64,000 nucleotides of DNA from Hahella sp. HNIBRBA332 (GTDB lineage Bacteria > Pseudomonadota > Gammaproteobacteria > Pseudomonadales > Oleiphilaceae), in the NCBI RefSeq assembly GCF_030719035.1, contig NZ_CP132203.1, positions 2,728,001-2,792,000 on the forward strand, in the 5' to 3' direction. A model generated the notes under the pieces. It saw nothing but the letters and a program-made list of their open reading frames with translations, was not told the origin of the DNA and ran no database searches. Positions 28,935-36,689 of this stretch are shown here, in pieces. The position numbers and the translations under genes were made by a program. Every line of letters begins with the position of its first letter. Positions within the stretch are counted from its first letter, which is position 1.

Positions 28935-28977
28935 ATAAAAAAGCCGCGCTTCTATGTCTTCACACTGAAGTCGCGGC
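28935..28977 (-). terminator. Intrinsic-terminator-like hairpin in the Rhs leader
   Basis: Read on the minus strand, a GC-rich stem (arms 28966-28977 and 28941-28952, one unpaired base) is followed directly by a run of six T, and then 25-30 bp later by the Rhs start codon with its AAGGTGG site. This is the layout of an intrinsic terminator placed inside the 5' leader. It could end read-through from upstream, or act as an attenuator of the 15-kb gene if the promoter lies further upstream. Confidence 0.65.
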
Positions 28978-29589
28978 TATCTATATATTGTATATTGATG
29001 CCATTAACACTGAATTAAACGAATGCAACAAATGCTGAAAATATTTTTTCATCCCTAGAAAGGTTTCCTGCTTCGTTAAATCATTAGCCTTGGTTTTCTT
29101 CAGCTTTAAGGTGAGATTTAATAGTTTTTCATATAGGAAATCAAGTAACTAACGCCCATAAAAGCGGCCAATTTTTACTCAAAAACACTCAAAACGCCAA
29201 GCATCTTGAATTTATAAAATCCTTACTGAAACAAGCGATCTTGTCTTTATATATTGCTAAAACAATTAGAAACCTTGGGCTTGCTAGTATCAAATAACCT
29301 CCAGCCAACAAAGACAAGCATTCCTCCTTACTTAATAAAATACCGTCACCCTTGCATCAATAAATGGCTAAAACGGATTTAAGCTTAGATGTCAACGGAG
29401 ATCCGTAAATTAGCGAACACATCGGATAGATGAAGATTTGATGACGTTCATTTTGCCATTATCGCAGCGGCGGCCGCATCAGTCAGCGATATACGCCGAC
29501 TTAGTACTAGGGCGTCTCTGGATGGTCGCCAGAATCAGTCATAATACGGCAGGAAAACTCAACGCGCCCCCTCTCTACGTTCGCAAAGG
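28978..29589. promoter_or_regulatory. AT-rich upstream region of the Rhs gene
   Basis: About 600 bp between the leader hairpin and the right GNAT repeat contain no convincing open reading frame on either strand. The sequence is markedly AT-rich (for example around 29040-29350) compared with the Rhs coding region, and is the only place for the Rhs promoter. I could not assign definite -35/-10 boxes. Confidence 0.45.
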
Positions 29590-29779
29590 AACCCACAGAC
29601 AGCGATGACTGCAAAATAGGTGTTGAACGAAGCACCCACTCACTCCCTACTTGCAGACTAAAGAAGCAAACAATCCAGGCTTGGGAAGATGGACAATATC
29701 CAGTTCAGCAGTATAGCCGGAGCCATGGGGAAATAACGACGGACTTCATGGCGCCGTTATCCTCTGCTCACCTACTCAT

Positions 29780-30196
29780 TCAGAGCGGCGGGGACATTAA
29801 CCCCACATCCGTCAGCCAGCCCCGCGCAGCACGCATTCCAGCTTCTCTGAACTTGATAACGCGAGCGTCGACAGGATGTATCAGAGTTTGCACCAGCTCA
29901 ACACGGTATCCTCCGTTGATTTGCGCTGCCCTGAACATTTCTCTGGCTCCGTCAAATACGGCTTCCACATAAGCCTTCGGGGTTTGTTCACCGGAAAATA
30001 GACCTAGCGCCTCTGAGTCGTCCAACTTAGGCTCCGTCACAGCTTTATATTCGAGAGTAAGCGAATCTATTGAGCAGATCCTCACTAAAATCGCAGCTAT
30101 GCCGCTGCAGTTTGTCTGCACCCCGGCAGAGGCGTAGAGCAGCCCCTCATCCAGCTGTTTAAAGCGCTGATTTGCATCAAAAGTAAGTCTGCTCAT
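29780..30196 (-). CDS. Hypothetical protein coupled to GNAT copy 2
   Basis: A 138-residue protein of unrecognised family. Its ATG overlaps the stop codon of the acetyltransferase gene (ATGA), so the two are translationally coupled. The C-terminal half (EAVFDGAREMF..., then VELVQTLIHPVDARVIKF) has an alpha-beta pattern reminiscent of elongation-factor-like folds, but this is only an impression. No signal peptide or membrane segment is seen. It is absent from the otherwise duplicated locus at 11.8 kb, so it was either inserted here or deleted there. Confidence 0.65.
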   Translation of the reverse strand: MSRLTFDANQRFKQLDEGLLYASAGVQTNCSGIAAILVRICSIDSLTLEYKAVTEPKLDDSEALGLFSGEQTPKAYVEAVFDGAREMFRAAQINGGYRVELVQTLIHPVDARVIKFREAGMRAARGWLTDVGLMSPPL

Positions 30197-30723
30197 CCCC
30201 AACGCCGCTGGAATTCCGCCTTTGTCAGTTCAAAGTATTTGCAGGCCACGCCTTCAAACTCGCTGTCGTGGATATACTTAAAGCCCAGTTTCTCAATCAC
30301 GTTGATGGAGGCTAGGTTTTCGATATGGGCAACCGCTGTCAGCATGTCCAGTTCGGGGTCTTCGAAGGCGTACTGGGCGAGTCTGATCGCCGCTTCGGTT
30401 GCGTAGCCTTTGCCCCAGGCTCTGCGCACCAGACGCCAGCCCATTTCCAGTTCGGGGCCGACAGCGTCGATAGGTATATAGGAAACCCAGCCCAACAGTT
30501 CATCCGGGTTATCTTTCGCGAAGATTGACCAGTAGCCGCGGCGCTCGCCAAAGTCGCCATTGATACGCGAGAGAAGGAAATTGACGTGCGCCTCCGATCC
30601 GTCATAAACGCCTGGGATGTAGCGGGTCACTTCCGGGTCCTTATCCATGGCGATACAGGCCTCAACATCCTGCAGGCCTCGGGGTCTGAGAATCAGCCTT
30701 TCTGTTTCAAATATCTGCGCCAT
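30193..30723 (-). CDS. GNAT family N-acetyltransferase (RimJ/RimL type), copy 2
   Basis: A 176-residue acetyltransferase almost identical to the copy at 11836-12366; by eye only two residues differ (Ile/Val in the AHIEN region and Thr/Ala near the C-terminus). It has the same RRAWGKGYATEA acetyl-CoA motif. Unlike copy 1, it is followed by a coupled gene whose ATG overlaps its stop. Together the two copies bracket the Rhs toxin gene as direct repeats. Its biochemical substrate is unknown. Confidence 0.93.
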   Translation of the reverse strand: MAQIFETERLILRPRGLQDVEACIAMDKDPEVTRYIPGVYDGSEAHVNFLLSRINGDFGERRGYWSIFAKDNPDELLGWVSYIPIDAVGPELEMGWRLVRRAWGKGYATEAAIRLAQYAFEDPELDMLTAVAHIENLASINVIEKLGFKYIHDSEFEGVACKYFELTKAEFQRRWG

Positions 30724-30888
30724 GAGCCTTTACTCCTTTCTCTCTTCAATTAACTACTATAGACGTCAGCTCAATAATACAGATTTTTTCGCTTTACTCT
30801 ATTGAATTATAGAGAGATTTCGCGAGTTTCGGCGCTGGCCGCCGCATCAATCGGCAATACGCGGCGGCCTATTCTCAGCGCTCACGTT

Positions 30889-31494
30889 TTAACGGTCATT
30901 GAGTCCTTTACCGTCCATAATCTGCTGCATGTGCCTGGCCACCCGCGAGGCGCGGGTTTTGGATTGTTTGGGCGCGGAGAAATGCAGGAGGTAGCCTCGC
31001 TGCCGTCCTGGCGTCAGGGCATTAAAAGCGTCTCTAAAGGCAGGGATTTCATCCAGTTTTTCCTGCAGTTCTTCGGGAATGTTAAACGCTTCGGTGGTCT
31101 TGAAATCCACTTTCAGGCCAGCGTTTTCCACTTCCACTGCTTCGTGGATATAGGCCTTGATGACGGCTTCCATATCGGCGATATCCTGGGCATTGGCAAA
31201 CGGAATCCGGCGTGCGCTTTGAGTGTTTTCTCCCGGTTTTTCCAGCACGGACTGGGGGTCTTTCAGTAAGGCCCCTTTGGGGAACAGCAAGGCGCAGAAA
31301 TCCTTGAATCCCTGCAGAATAACGATGTTGTTTTGCTGAGAGGTATAACAGGGTTTCCCCCATTTCAACTCTTCCACCAGCTCGCAGTCGAGGGCCATGC
31401 GCCGCAGCAAAGTCAACTCTTCGCTCCAGCGCCCGGCGCTATCCAGAAAACCATCAACCTTGGGATTACTGCTTTGCTTAACGTTAAAGCTCAT
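30889..31494 (-). CDS. YdeI/OmpD-associated family protein (DUF1801-type fold)
   Basis: A 201-residue protein with an N-terminal region ending ELKWGKPCYT, followed by a GFKDFCALLFPKGALLKDP block. Both are typical of the YdeI-like DUF1801 domain. A C-terminal OmdA-type tail contains the motif LTPGRQRGYLLHFSAPKQSKTR (shown here in part). Members have been linked to bacteriocin and peptide resistance and to periplasmic stress, though the mechanism is not settled. It is cytoplasmic, with no signal peptide seen. It stands alone, 165 bp upstream of the promoter side of GNAT copy 2. Confidence 0.85.
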   Translation of the reverse strand: MSFNVKQSSNPKVDGFLDSAGRWSEELTLLRRMALDCELVEELKWGKPCYTSQQNNIVILQGFKDFCALLFPKGALLKDPQSVLEKPGENTQSARRIPFANAQDIADMEAVIKAYIHEAVEVENAGLKVDFKTTEAFNIPEELQEKLDEIPAFRDAFNALTPGRQRGYLLHFSAPKQSKTRASRVARHMQQIMDGKGLNDR

Positions 31495-31604
31495 GGGAAC
31501 TCCTTGTTATTTTTGAGGGAGAATACACTACGCTGACTGCGCCTCACCAGGGAGGTTCTATTACTTCCTTCGCGTCAACGCTGCCGGTCACATAGATCGC
31601 GCTG

Positions 31605-32027
31605 TTATTTTTCGTAGACTAATACATCCGCCGCCCCGGGATAACCCCTTTCGCACCCCCAAACTTCCACCTTGGCGGCAAAGCAGTTCAATTCTCGCTT
31701 CGCCTCTTCCAGCGCGTCGCAGAGAGACTGGCGGGAAACCTTGTAACTGAGGGGCGCGGGCATTTCGAAGGGTTCCCAATCTTCAATGCATTGAATTTCC
31801 ACCTCGACAGAATCTGAAATCGCTTGAGGACAGGGATGCCCCTCCAGACAAAAGGATTCCGAAAACACTTCGGGTCTCGTCAGCGCTTCCCAAGAGGCTA
31901 TATCGGCAAGCATGCCACAGCACTGAGGGATCAGTATCGGCATAGCGCCTTCGACCAAAACCAGCCCGCCGAATAACCCACAGGATTCCTGCAACGGAGT
32001 ATCTCCGAGGTGCAGATCAATCGCCAA
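31605..32027 (-). CDS. Hypothetical protein, start uncertain
   Basis: A 140-residue soluble protein of unrecognised family with several cysteines. The only start codons are rare (TTG at 32027), and the frame stays open upstream to 32069 without an ATG, so the true N-terminus is unclear. The neighbouring frame at 32067-32249 ends just where this one opens. That suggests the two may be halves of one gene broken by a frameshift, or a coupled pair with a non-ATG start. Confidence 0.5.
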   Translation of the reverse strand: MAIDLHLGDTPLQESCGLFGGLVLVEGAMPILIPQCCGMLADIASWEALTRPEVFSESFCLEGHPCPQAISDSVEVEIQCIEDWEPFEMPAPLSYKVSRQSLCDALEEAKRELNCFAAKVEVWGCERGYPGAADVLVYEK

Positions 32028-32066
32028 AGCGACATCCGTCTGCGTCAGATCCGCAACAGGAAACCT

Positions 32067-32249
32067 TCATGAACCAAGGGGAAATGAGCGCAAATCGCTA
32101 AAGCCCATACGCCGATTGATCCGTCTTAAATAAGCATCCCAAGCTTCCGGCTCCGCTTGCCAGGAACCATTCGGCGCCGCCCCCTCCGCCTCATTGACTT
32201 CCGCTGGATACAGTATTTCGATAACGGGAATGAGGGCGATTTTAGTCAT
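32067..32249 (-). CDS. Small hypothetical protein, possible 5' half of a broken gene
   Basis: A 60-residue frame starting with ATG, with a hydrophobic N-terminus (MTKIALIPVIEILYP) and an acidic middle. It ends in FPLGS directly before the frame at 31605-32027 opens in another phase. The protein-like composition argues that it is translated; whether it is an intact small gene or the front part of a frameshifted one cannot be decided from this sequence alone. Confidence 0.45.
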   Translation of the reverse strand: MTKIALIPVIEILYPAEVNEAEGAAPNGSWQAEPEAWDAYLRRINRRMGFSDLRSFPLGS

Positions 32250-32415
32250 GATGTGTGTCGATAAAGATGATTATGCTCAATACTGAGCTTGCCTTACGTG
32301 ATTTGCTAATCAGATACGCCGCCAACAAGCAGTTTCCATTGTAAAGCCATATCAACCTCATTCAGTGAGGCGCGGCCCCATCTTGCTACTCAGTTAACCC
32401 GTTAAAGCGACATGT

Positions 32416-32943
32416 TTAAGACAGCTTCGCTGTCCCGCCTTGATTGAAGGTTCTCATCACCAAGGCGGAGATGCAGAACAGAAACGGCAGAAAAGAGGTC
32501 GCCACGCGTATGGCGTTGGCATCATTCCAACTGTTTCTGGTTTCCATCCAGTCGTCAGGCAAACGGGTGGGAACCCAGGATTCGGTGTAGTAATTCAGGG
32601 GCAGATTGACTTGCTTGGTGAATATGATGACGCCCCCGATATAGGTGGCCGCCGCCAGCATAATAAACCAGAACGACAGTGTTTTGCGTTGTCGCAGATT
32701 CGCCAATAACGCAATGATCGAAAACAGTCCGCCGCCAAAAAAGAAAGCAAAAAACATGGGATGCCGGACATTTTGATTAAACAAAGACTGCATTCTCGCG
32801 TAGGTCTCGCCATCGACCTGCATCATCGCCAGATTCACATTGAAAGTATAAGTCCAGAAGAACCCCGCCATCACGCCAAACACCAGCGTAGCCAGACCCA
32901 GGGTTCCGTTTTCCAGGAGGGTTAAGGGATATTTGTTCTGCAT
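32416..32943 (-). CDS. DUF1772 (anthrone oxygenase-like) membrane protein
   Basis: A 175-residue integral membrane protein with four hydrophobic segments (about residues 15-35, 62-82, 88-108 and 148-165). It carries family-typical elements: a YxRMQxLFN block after the first helix, VRHP before the second, and W...RNSWNxxNAIR before the last. DUF1772 members are related to fungal anthrone oxygenases and are often stress- or detoxification-linked, but no reaction can be assigned. The gene stands alone. Confidence 0.8.
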   Translation of the reverse strand: MQNKYPLTLLENGTLGLATLVFGVMAGFFWTYTFNVNLAMMQVDGETYARMQSLFNQNVRHPMFFAFFFGGGLFSIIALLANLRQRKTLSFWFIMLAAATYIGGVIIFTKQVNLPLNYYTESWVPTRLPDDWMETRNSWNDANAIRVATSFLPFLFCISALVMRTFNQGGTAKLS

Positions 32944-33132
32944 TTGACGCTCTCCCTCAATCTTTCGTTCGGTACAGAGAATCTCTCATCATAGCCAGCC
33001 AATAGCACTGGCTCATAAGAGTCACTGTCGAATTGTATTCGGCTAAAGTGACGACTCTGAGTTGGAAGATAACCTTCTAATTCCATTCAGAAATCAGAAG
33101 CCTAACTCCAATGACTGCCTGTGCAATATTTC

Positions 33133-33222
33133 ATGAATGAAGAACAGAGTAAAGACGTTCACTTTGCCTTATACGACATGGTGGAAGATGCTTTAGACCG
33201 CACGCAAGAGATCAAAGCCTGA
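33133..33222 (+). CDS. Very short ORF, probably a remnant
   Basis: A 29-codon frame (MNEEQSKDVHFALYDMVEDA...) with acidic, helix-forming composition. It ends 3 bp before the stop codon of the convergent gene at 33226. There is no clear ribosome-binding site. It may be the C-terminal tail of a lost gene or a small protein. Confidence 0.2.
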   Translation: MNEEQSKDVHFALYDMVEDALDRTQEIKA

Positions 33223-33225
33223 TAG

Positions 33226-33621
33226 TCAACGTCTTGAAATGGTTACGTAATGCTCGTCTGTGTTTCCCTCCTCGCCATTCCAGCTCACACAAAGACTAAA
33301 GTCCTTTTTTACCGCATAGAGATACCATCGGTTCCAACAATCACACCTATTGATATACGAAATATATTCCTTAAGACTGCTCTCAAATAACTGGGATCGC
33401 TTGCCAAACTCAGAGTAGATATAGCACTCATCAAATAACGTATCGTCAAATTCGCTGACTTCAATCCAGTTAGTCTGATTCTTCAAATTGAGCCAGACTG
33501 GACCATGAGTACTCGGCTTTTTTCTTTCAAACTTAACCCTGAATATATCAGTAAATTCTTGATAGAAATTCCTGCACTTTTCATCGGAAAGCGGCTCTCC
33601 GAATGTAAATGGTATATCCAT
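33226..33621 (-). CDS. Hypothetical small acidic protein
   Basis: A 131-residue soluble protein of unrecognised family, rich in aromatic residues (several Trp, Tyr, Phe) and acidic patches, with a C-terminal YVTISRR. It sits alone in AT-rich DNA among other single hypothetical genes. Size, composition and context are similar to orphan immunity-type proteins, but there is no adjacent toxin and I assign no function. Confidence 0.6.
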   Translation of the reverse strand: MDIPFTFGEPLSDEKCRNFYQEFTDIFRVKFERKKPSTHGPVWLNLKNQTNWIEVSEFDDTLFDECYIYSEFGKRSQLFESSLKEYISYINRCDCWNRWYLYAVKKDFSLCVSWNGEEGNTDEHYVTISRR

Positions 33622-33716
33622 GTCTACTCAATCTCGATGACTAACAACAAATCCAGCCTAATCAGAGACTAGGCGGCGCCCGTCGCAGTTTCAGCTAAAG
33701 CGTTATTAGCGAATCC

Positions 33717-33868
33717 ACAGCACAAAACTCAAATTTCGAACGCCAATAGCTGGTATTTTGGCGTCAGCAAGTGCGGATGATATTGGAATCGTCCAAATGT
33801 TGCATCCATGACCAGTACAGACGCTCTTTCACTTTGTGCGTGAGCCGAATGACCGGCGCAGACCGTGA
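33717..33868. repeat. Dispersed repeat, copy A (about 150 bp)
   Basis: This segment is repeated in the same orientation at about 35026-35168, with a core of roughly 85 bp nearly identical. On the minus strand both copies encode the peptide pattern KVKERLYWSWMQHLD, but copy A has a stop codon shortly after. Both look like the tail of a duplicated gene that has decayed. Confidence 0.75.
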
Positions 33869-34108
33869 GGAGGCGGCCAACATAATCAGCGGAGAATGAT
33901 GAAGAAACCCATAACATATATAGCCAGCGCTAAGGCAGGGACTAATTTCCATTACCTCATCGTTTATCCAGCTTTGACACTCTCAATTAAGCTAGCATGG
34001 CCGTCTCTATTCAGCGCCTAAGATAGCGACAATTAACTGATAACGTCAGAGGCCCGGAAATGACAACGACGTTACAAGGTCACTTTCCCGACCAGTATTC
34101 CAAAGCCG

Positions 34109-34591
34109 CTATCCCCAGTGCCGTTTCGCTCCAGCCATCTCTTGTTCATCCAAAGGATAAAACTCAAAATCATGCAGGAACATAATGGCTTCGAAGATAG
34201 CCTTTCGCTGCACATCATCAAATAATTCAAAGCCATCCTGCCTATACTCCCCCGGGTTAACCAGACAGGAAATCAGGCTTTGAAAAATATCTCCGTTCAG
34301 CCTCTGTCGAATAGCAAGGCTGAGATAGGCGGGAATATGGAACTTAAAACCTTTCGGATCAAAGAAATGTATGCCGCCGATCCAACATAGTTCTTGAATG
34401 ACTGTAGAGTCCAGAAGCTTCCGCCAATCATTCACTTCATCTTGATCTCTCGCTTTTGAACTCTTAGGTACCGTTCTGTAATGATCAATCTCTACGGTTT
34501 CACGCAGACTAATCCCGTCCTCAAGCGTTATGTTAGAAAAGGCTGAATTGATTCGTCTAAGCGCGTTCTTTTTCCTTAATCTTTTTGACAT
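34109..34591 (-). CDS. DUF6714-like hypothetical protein
   Basis: A 160-residue soluble protein. It has an N-terminal segment with an IDxYR-type motif, a central GGIHFFDPKGFKFHIPAYL and a C-terminal FLHDFEFYPLDEQE, which resemble the uncharacterised DUF6714 family as I remember it. The ATG at 34591 is chosen over an upstream GTG; no strong ribosome-binding site supports either. Function is unknown. The gene lies among single small genes separated by repeats. Confidence 0.6.
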   Translation of the reverse strand: MSKRLRKKNALRRINSAFSNITLEDGISLRETVEIDHYRTVPKSSKARDQDEVNDWRKLLDSTVIQELCWIGGIHFFDPKGFKFHIPAYLSLAIRQRLNGDIFQSLISCLVNPGEYRQDGFELFDDVQRKAIFEAIMFLHDFEFYPLDEQEMAGAKRHWG

Positions 34592-34656
34592 CACGAAATA
34601 ATTTCTGGACGACTCTGAATATCAAATACCTAGCCTCAGTCTTACCCTTTGCCGGC

Positions 34657-35001
34657 TCAAGGCTGCTTTGGGAACAGAAGCAACCCTCCTAACGCCGACA
34701 GCGCCACCAAAGGACTCCAAAACCAAAAGAATCTATTAGGGGAATAACTCTGAACCAGGATTAGAATAGCGACAGGGATTAATATGTGCAGCAACAAAAG
34801 AATTTTCTGAGTAAAAGCTGTAGCGCCCGCTCTCCTTACACTAACGGAGAGCAAGACGGAAACTATTACCATAAACAGAGCAATAGAAGACGGCAAAAGC
34901 TCGGGTATAGCCACCGCAAAAATTACAATACTGACACCCAACATTAGTCCTGCGGAAAGAAAAGCACATATTTGATAGCCACTGTTAGGTTTCACATCCA
35001 T
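34657..35001 (-). CDS. Small membrane protein, four predicted helices
   Basis: A protein of about 114 residues, almost entirely hydrophobic, with four likely transmembrane helices and a short basic loop (VRRAGATAF) in the middle. No family recognised. The start is uncertain: ATG at 35001 or GTG two codons later, the latter better spaced from GAGG. It ends 65 bp before the DUF6714-like gene on the same strand. The 5' side runs directly into dispersed repeat copy B. Confidence 0.6.
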   Translation of the reverse strand: MDVKPNSGYQICAFLSAGLMLGVSIVIFAVAIPELLPSSIALFMVIVSVLLSVSVRRAGATAFTQKILLLLHILIPVAILILVQSYSPNRFFWFWSPLVALSALGGLLLFPKQP

Positions 35002-35025
35002 CCTCGTTTTCTCGCCGACAAATCC

Positions 35026-35168
35026 ACGATACAAGACTCAAATTTCGAACACCAATAGCGGGTGTTTTGGTCCCAGCTGGCGCGGATGATATTGGAATTG
35101 TCCAAATGTTGCATCCATGACCAGTACAGACGCTCTTTCACTTTGTGCGTGAGCCGAATGACGGGCGC
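35026..35168. repeat. Dispersed repeat, copy B (about 150 bp)
   Basis: Second copy of the repeat at 33717-33868, same orientation. Here the minus-strand frame (KVKERLYWSWMQHLD and on to WDQNTRYWCSKFE) is uninterrupted, unlike copy A. This copy therefore looks closer to the original coding sequence. Confidence 0.75.
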
Positions 35169-35215
35169 AAAACGATAGCGTTACGAAGTTACTTTGCCTG
35201 ACCTTTATTTCTACT

Positions 35216-35395
35216 CCGTTCGCCCTGAGCCTGTCGAAGGGCTTTCCAGAGCTTTTGCAAGGGGCATATCCCCTTCCCCATCAACACTATCCAAAGTCTG
35301 CAAGAATTTTATCTCGCTTCCAGTATTGTTGATTAAGGGCTGGTGTCTTTGAGTTAACTCTCTGGGAGGCCCTTCGACAGGCTCAGGGCGAACGG
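35216..35395. repeat. Inverted-repeat unit with 26-bp perfect arms (RPEPVEG type)
   Basis: Perfect 26-bp inverted arms at 35216-35241 and 35370-35395 enclose about 130 bp without a gene. The arm is the widespread dispersed element whose translation reads RPEPVEG or STGSGRTE and is often miscalled as protein. The pair has the form of a small non-autonomous mobile unit (MITE-like or REP doublet). Confidence 0.85.
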
Positions 35396-35402
35396 TGGAC
35401 AA

Positions 35403-35442
35403 GGTCAGGTCAGGTCAGGTCAGGTCAGGTCAGGTCAGGTCA
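35403..35442. repeat. Pentanucleotide tandem repeat, eight units
   Basis: Eight perfect copies of GGTCA follow 7 bp after the inverted-repeat unit, about 118 bp before the start codon of the DUF2867 gene. Such pure short repeats are prone to slipped-strand length change. The distance is too great for an obvious effect on a promoter spacer, but it lies within the upstream region. Confidence 0.95.
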
Positions 35443-35559
35443 TAGATTATCTATCGCCCCAAGTTATCCAGCCGCCACTTCCCCCTTTACGCCACCGATT
35501 TTTCGCCATATCATCCATACCATACCTCACGGTATGTTTTGCTAATTCAGGAGGACGCT

Positions 35560-36087
35560 ATGTCAGGTTTTAAGCTTTTTCGCGTTTCCGCTGTATCGAT
35601 TCCCATCGATGACTATCTCGGCAAGCGCGCCGCTCACCCCTACTTTCGCGACGCGCTTGCTGCGCCTGTCGCGAACAAGTCGTTAACGCCCGGACAATTG
35701 CAGAACGCTATTTTCACGGTCATGCCTTTATGGGTGCAGGCGTTGATGGCGCTGCGCAATAGAATTGTCGGCGTCTTGGGGTTTGACGTTGGGCGGACAT
35801 TTACGGATGATCGCAGCGACGCCACTCCCCGCGACCTCCAGGTCGGAGACGCCGTGGCGTTTATGCATGTCATTCACGCTGACGCTCACGAAGTCGTGAG
35901 TTTTGCGGAAGATAAACATATGCAGTTTTACCTGTCCGTATCCAAACAGGAGAAACAGGTGGTGGTTTCCACGATGGTGAACTTGAAGACGCTCACGGGC
36001 CGCCTGTATATGGCGATGATCAAGCCCTTTCACTGGCTGATCGCCCGGGTAGTCATTAATAACGCTGTAAAAGACGGACGCATCTAG
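35560..36087 (+). CDS. DUF2867 family protein
   Basis: A 175-residue protein of the DUF2867 type: an N-terminal DYLGKRAAHPYFRDAL segment, a hydrophobic WVQALMALRNRIV helix, and a C-terminal helix ending in KPFHWLIARVVINNA. The ATG at 35560 follows a strong GGAGG site and is preferred over the upstream in-frame codon. It is followed 2 bp later by a TetR-family regulator, so the two are co-transcribed and the regulator probably controls this operon. Biochemical function is unknown; a ligand-binding, SRPBCC-like role is sometimes proposed. Confidence 0.85.
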   Translation: MSGFKLFRVSAVSIPIDDYLGKRAAHPYFRDALAAPVANKSLTPGQLQNAIFTVMPLWVQALMALRNRIVGVLGFDVGRTFTDDRSDATPRDLQVGDAVAFMHVIHADAHEVVSFAEDKHMQFYLSVSKQEKQVVVSTMVNLKTLTGRLYMAMIKPFHWLIARVVINNAVKDGRI

Positions 36088-36089
36088 TC

Positions 36090-36683
36090 ATGGTCAAAAA
36101 GAAAGTCAGCCCCCCGCTTCCCGCAAAATCCAAACAGTTGTCGAAAACGGATTGGCTGGAGTTTGCGCTTAAACAGTTGGTGAACAAAGGCCCGGACAGC
36201 CTGAAGATCATGCCGTTGTGTGAAGCCTTGAAGGTCACCAAGGGCTCTTTCTATCACCACTTCGAGAGTCGCCAGGACTTCAACGACGCCTTGATGAGTC
36301 ACTGGTACGAGCGCATGACCGTGGAGTTCATCAAACAGGCGGACGCCGCCGGCGCGCCCTTGGAGCGCCTGAAGAAGCTCGATCAGGTTATCGCCGCACA
36401 CAATATCGAAGCGGAAATGCATATTCGCGCCTGGGCGTTGAAAGACGTCCAGATCGCCGCGCATTTGGAGAAAATCGACAACCAGCGACAACAGTATCTA
36501 AAACAGTGCTATCTGGATTTGGGCGCCGAAGACAGCCTCGCCGGGGAACTCGCTCAAATCGCCTACGGCCTGTTCCTCGGCCTGCAACAAATTCATCCAA
36601 AACCCGGGACTGAAACCGCATTACGCCTGGCGGCGATGGTGAGCGGGAAGTTTGTCTCCACAATCGGATCGCAGGAAAGCTAA
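36090..36683 (+). CDS. TetR/AcrR family transcriptional regulator
   Basis: A 197-residue one-component repressor. The N-terminal helix-turn-helix includes VTKGSFYHHFESRQDF (about residues 48-63), the conserved TetR recognition helix, followed by a variable ligand-binding domain. It begins 2 bp after the DUF2867 gene and is therefore in the same transcript. Autoregulation of the pair is the usual arrangement, though I could not identify a clear palindromic operator in the upstream 118 bp, which also hold the GGTCA tandem repeat. Confidence 0.92.
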   Translation: MVKKKVSPPLPAKSKQLSKTDWLEFALKQLVNKGPDSLKIMPLCEALKVTKGSFYHHFESRQDFNDALMSHWYERMTVEFIKQADAAGAPLERLKKLDQVIAAHNIEAEMHIRAWALKDVQIAAHLEKIDNQRQQYLKQCYLDLGAEDSLAGELAQIAYGLFLGLQQIHPKPGTETALRLAAMVSGKFVSTIGSQES

Positions 36684-36689
36684 ACATCC

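Larger units (their letters stand above)
29590..30845. repeat. Long direct repeat, right copy (GNAT gene with flanks)
   Basis: Right copy of the duplication at 11660-12485, in the same orientation. Conserved parts are the downstream flank (about 29590-29775), the acetyltransferase gene (30193-30723) and about 110 bp upstream. A 138-codon gene (29780-30196) sits between flank and acetyltransferase only in this copy, which explains its greater length. Confidence 0.85.

Noticed and set aside
35211..35402. 63-codon minus-strand frame reading VRPEPVEG and STGSGRTE
   Set aside because: This is the common spurious translation of a dispersed inverted repeat, not a gene.
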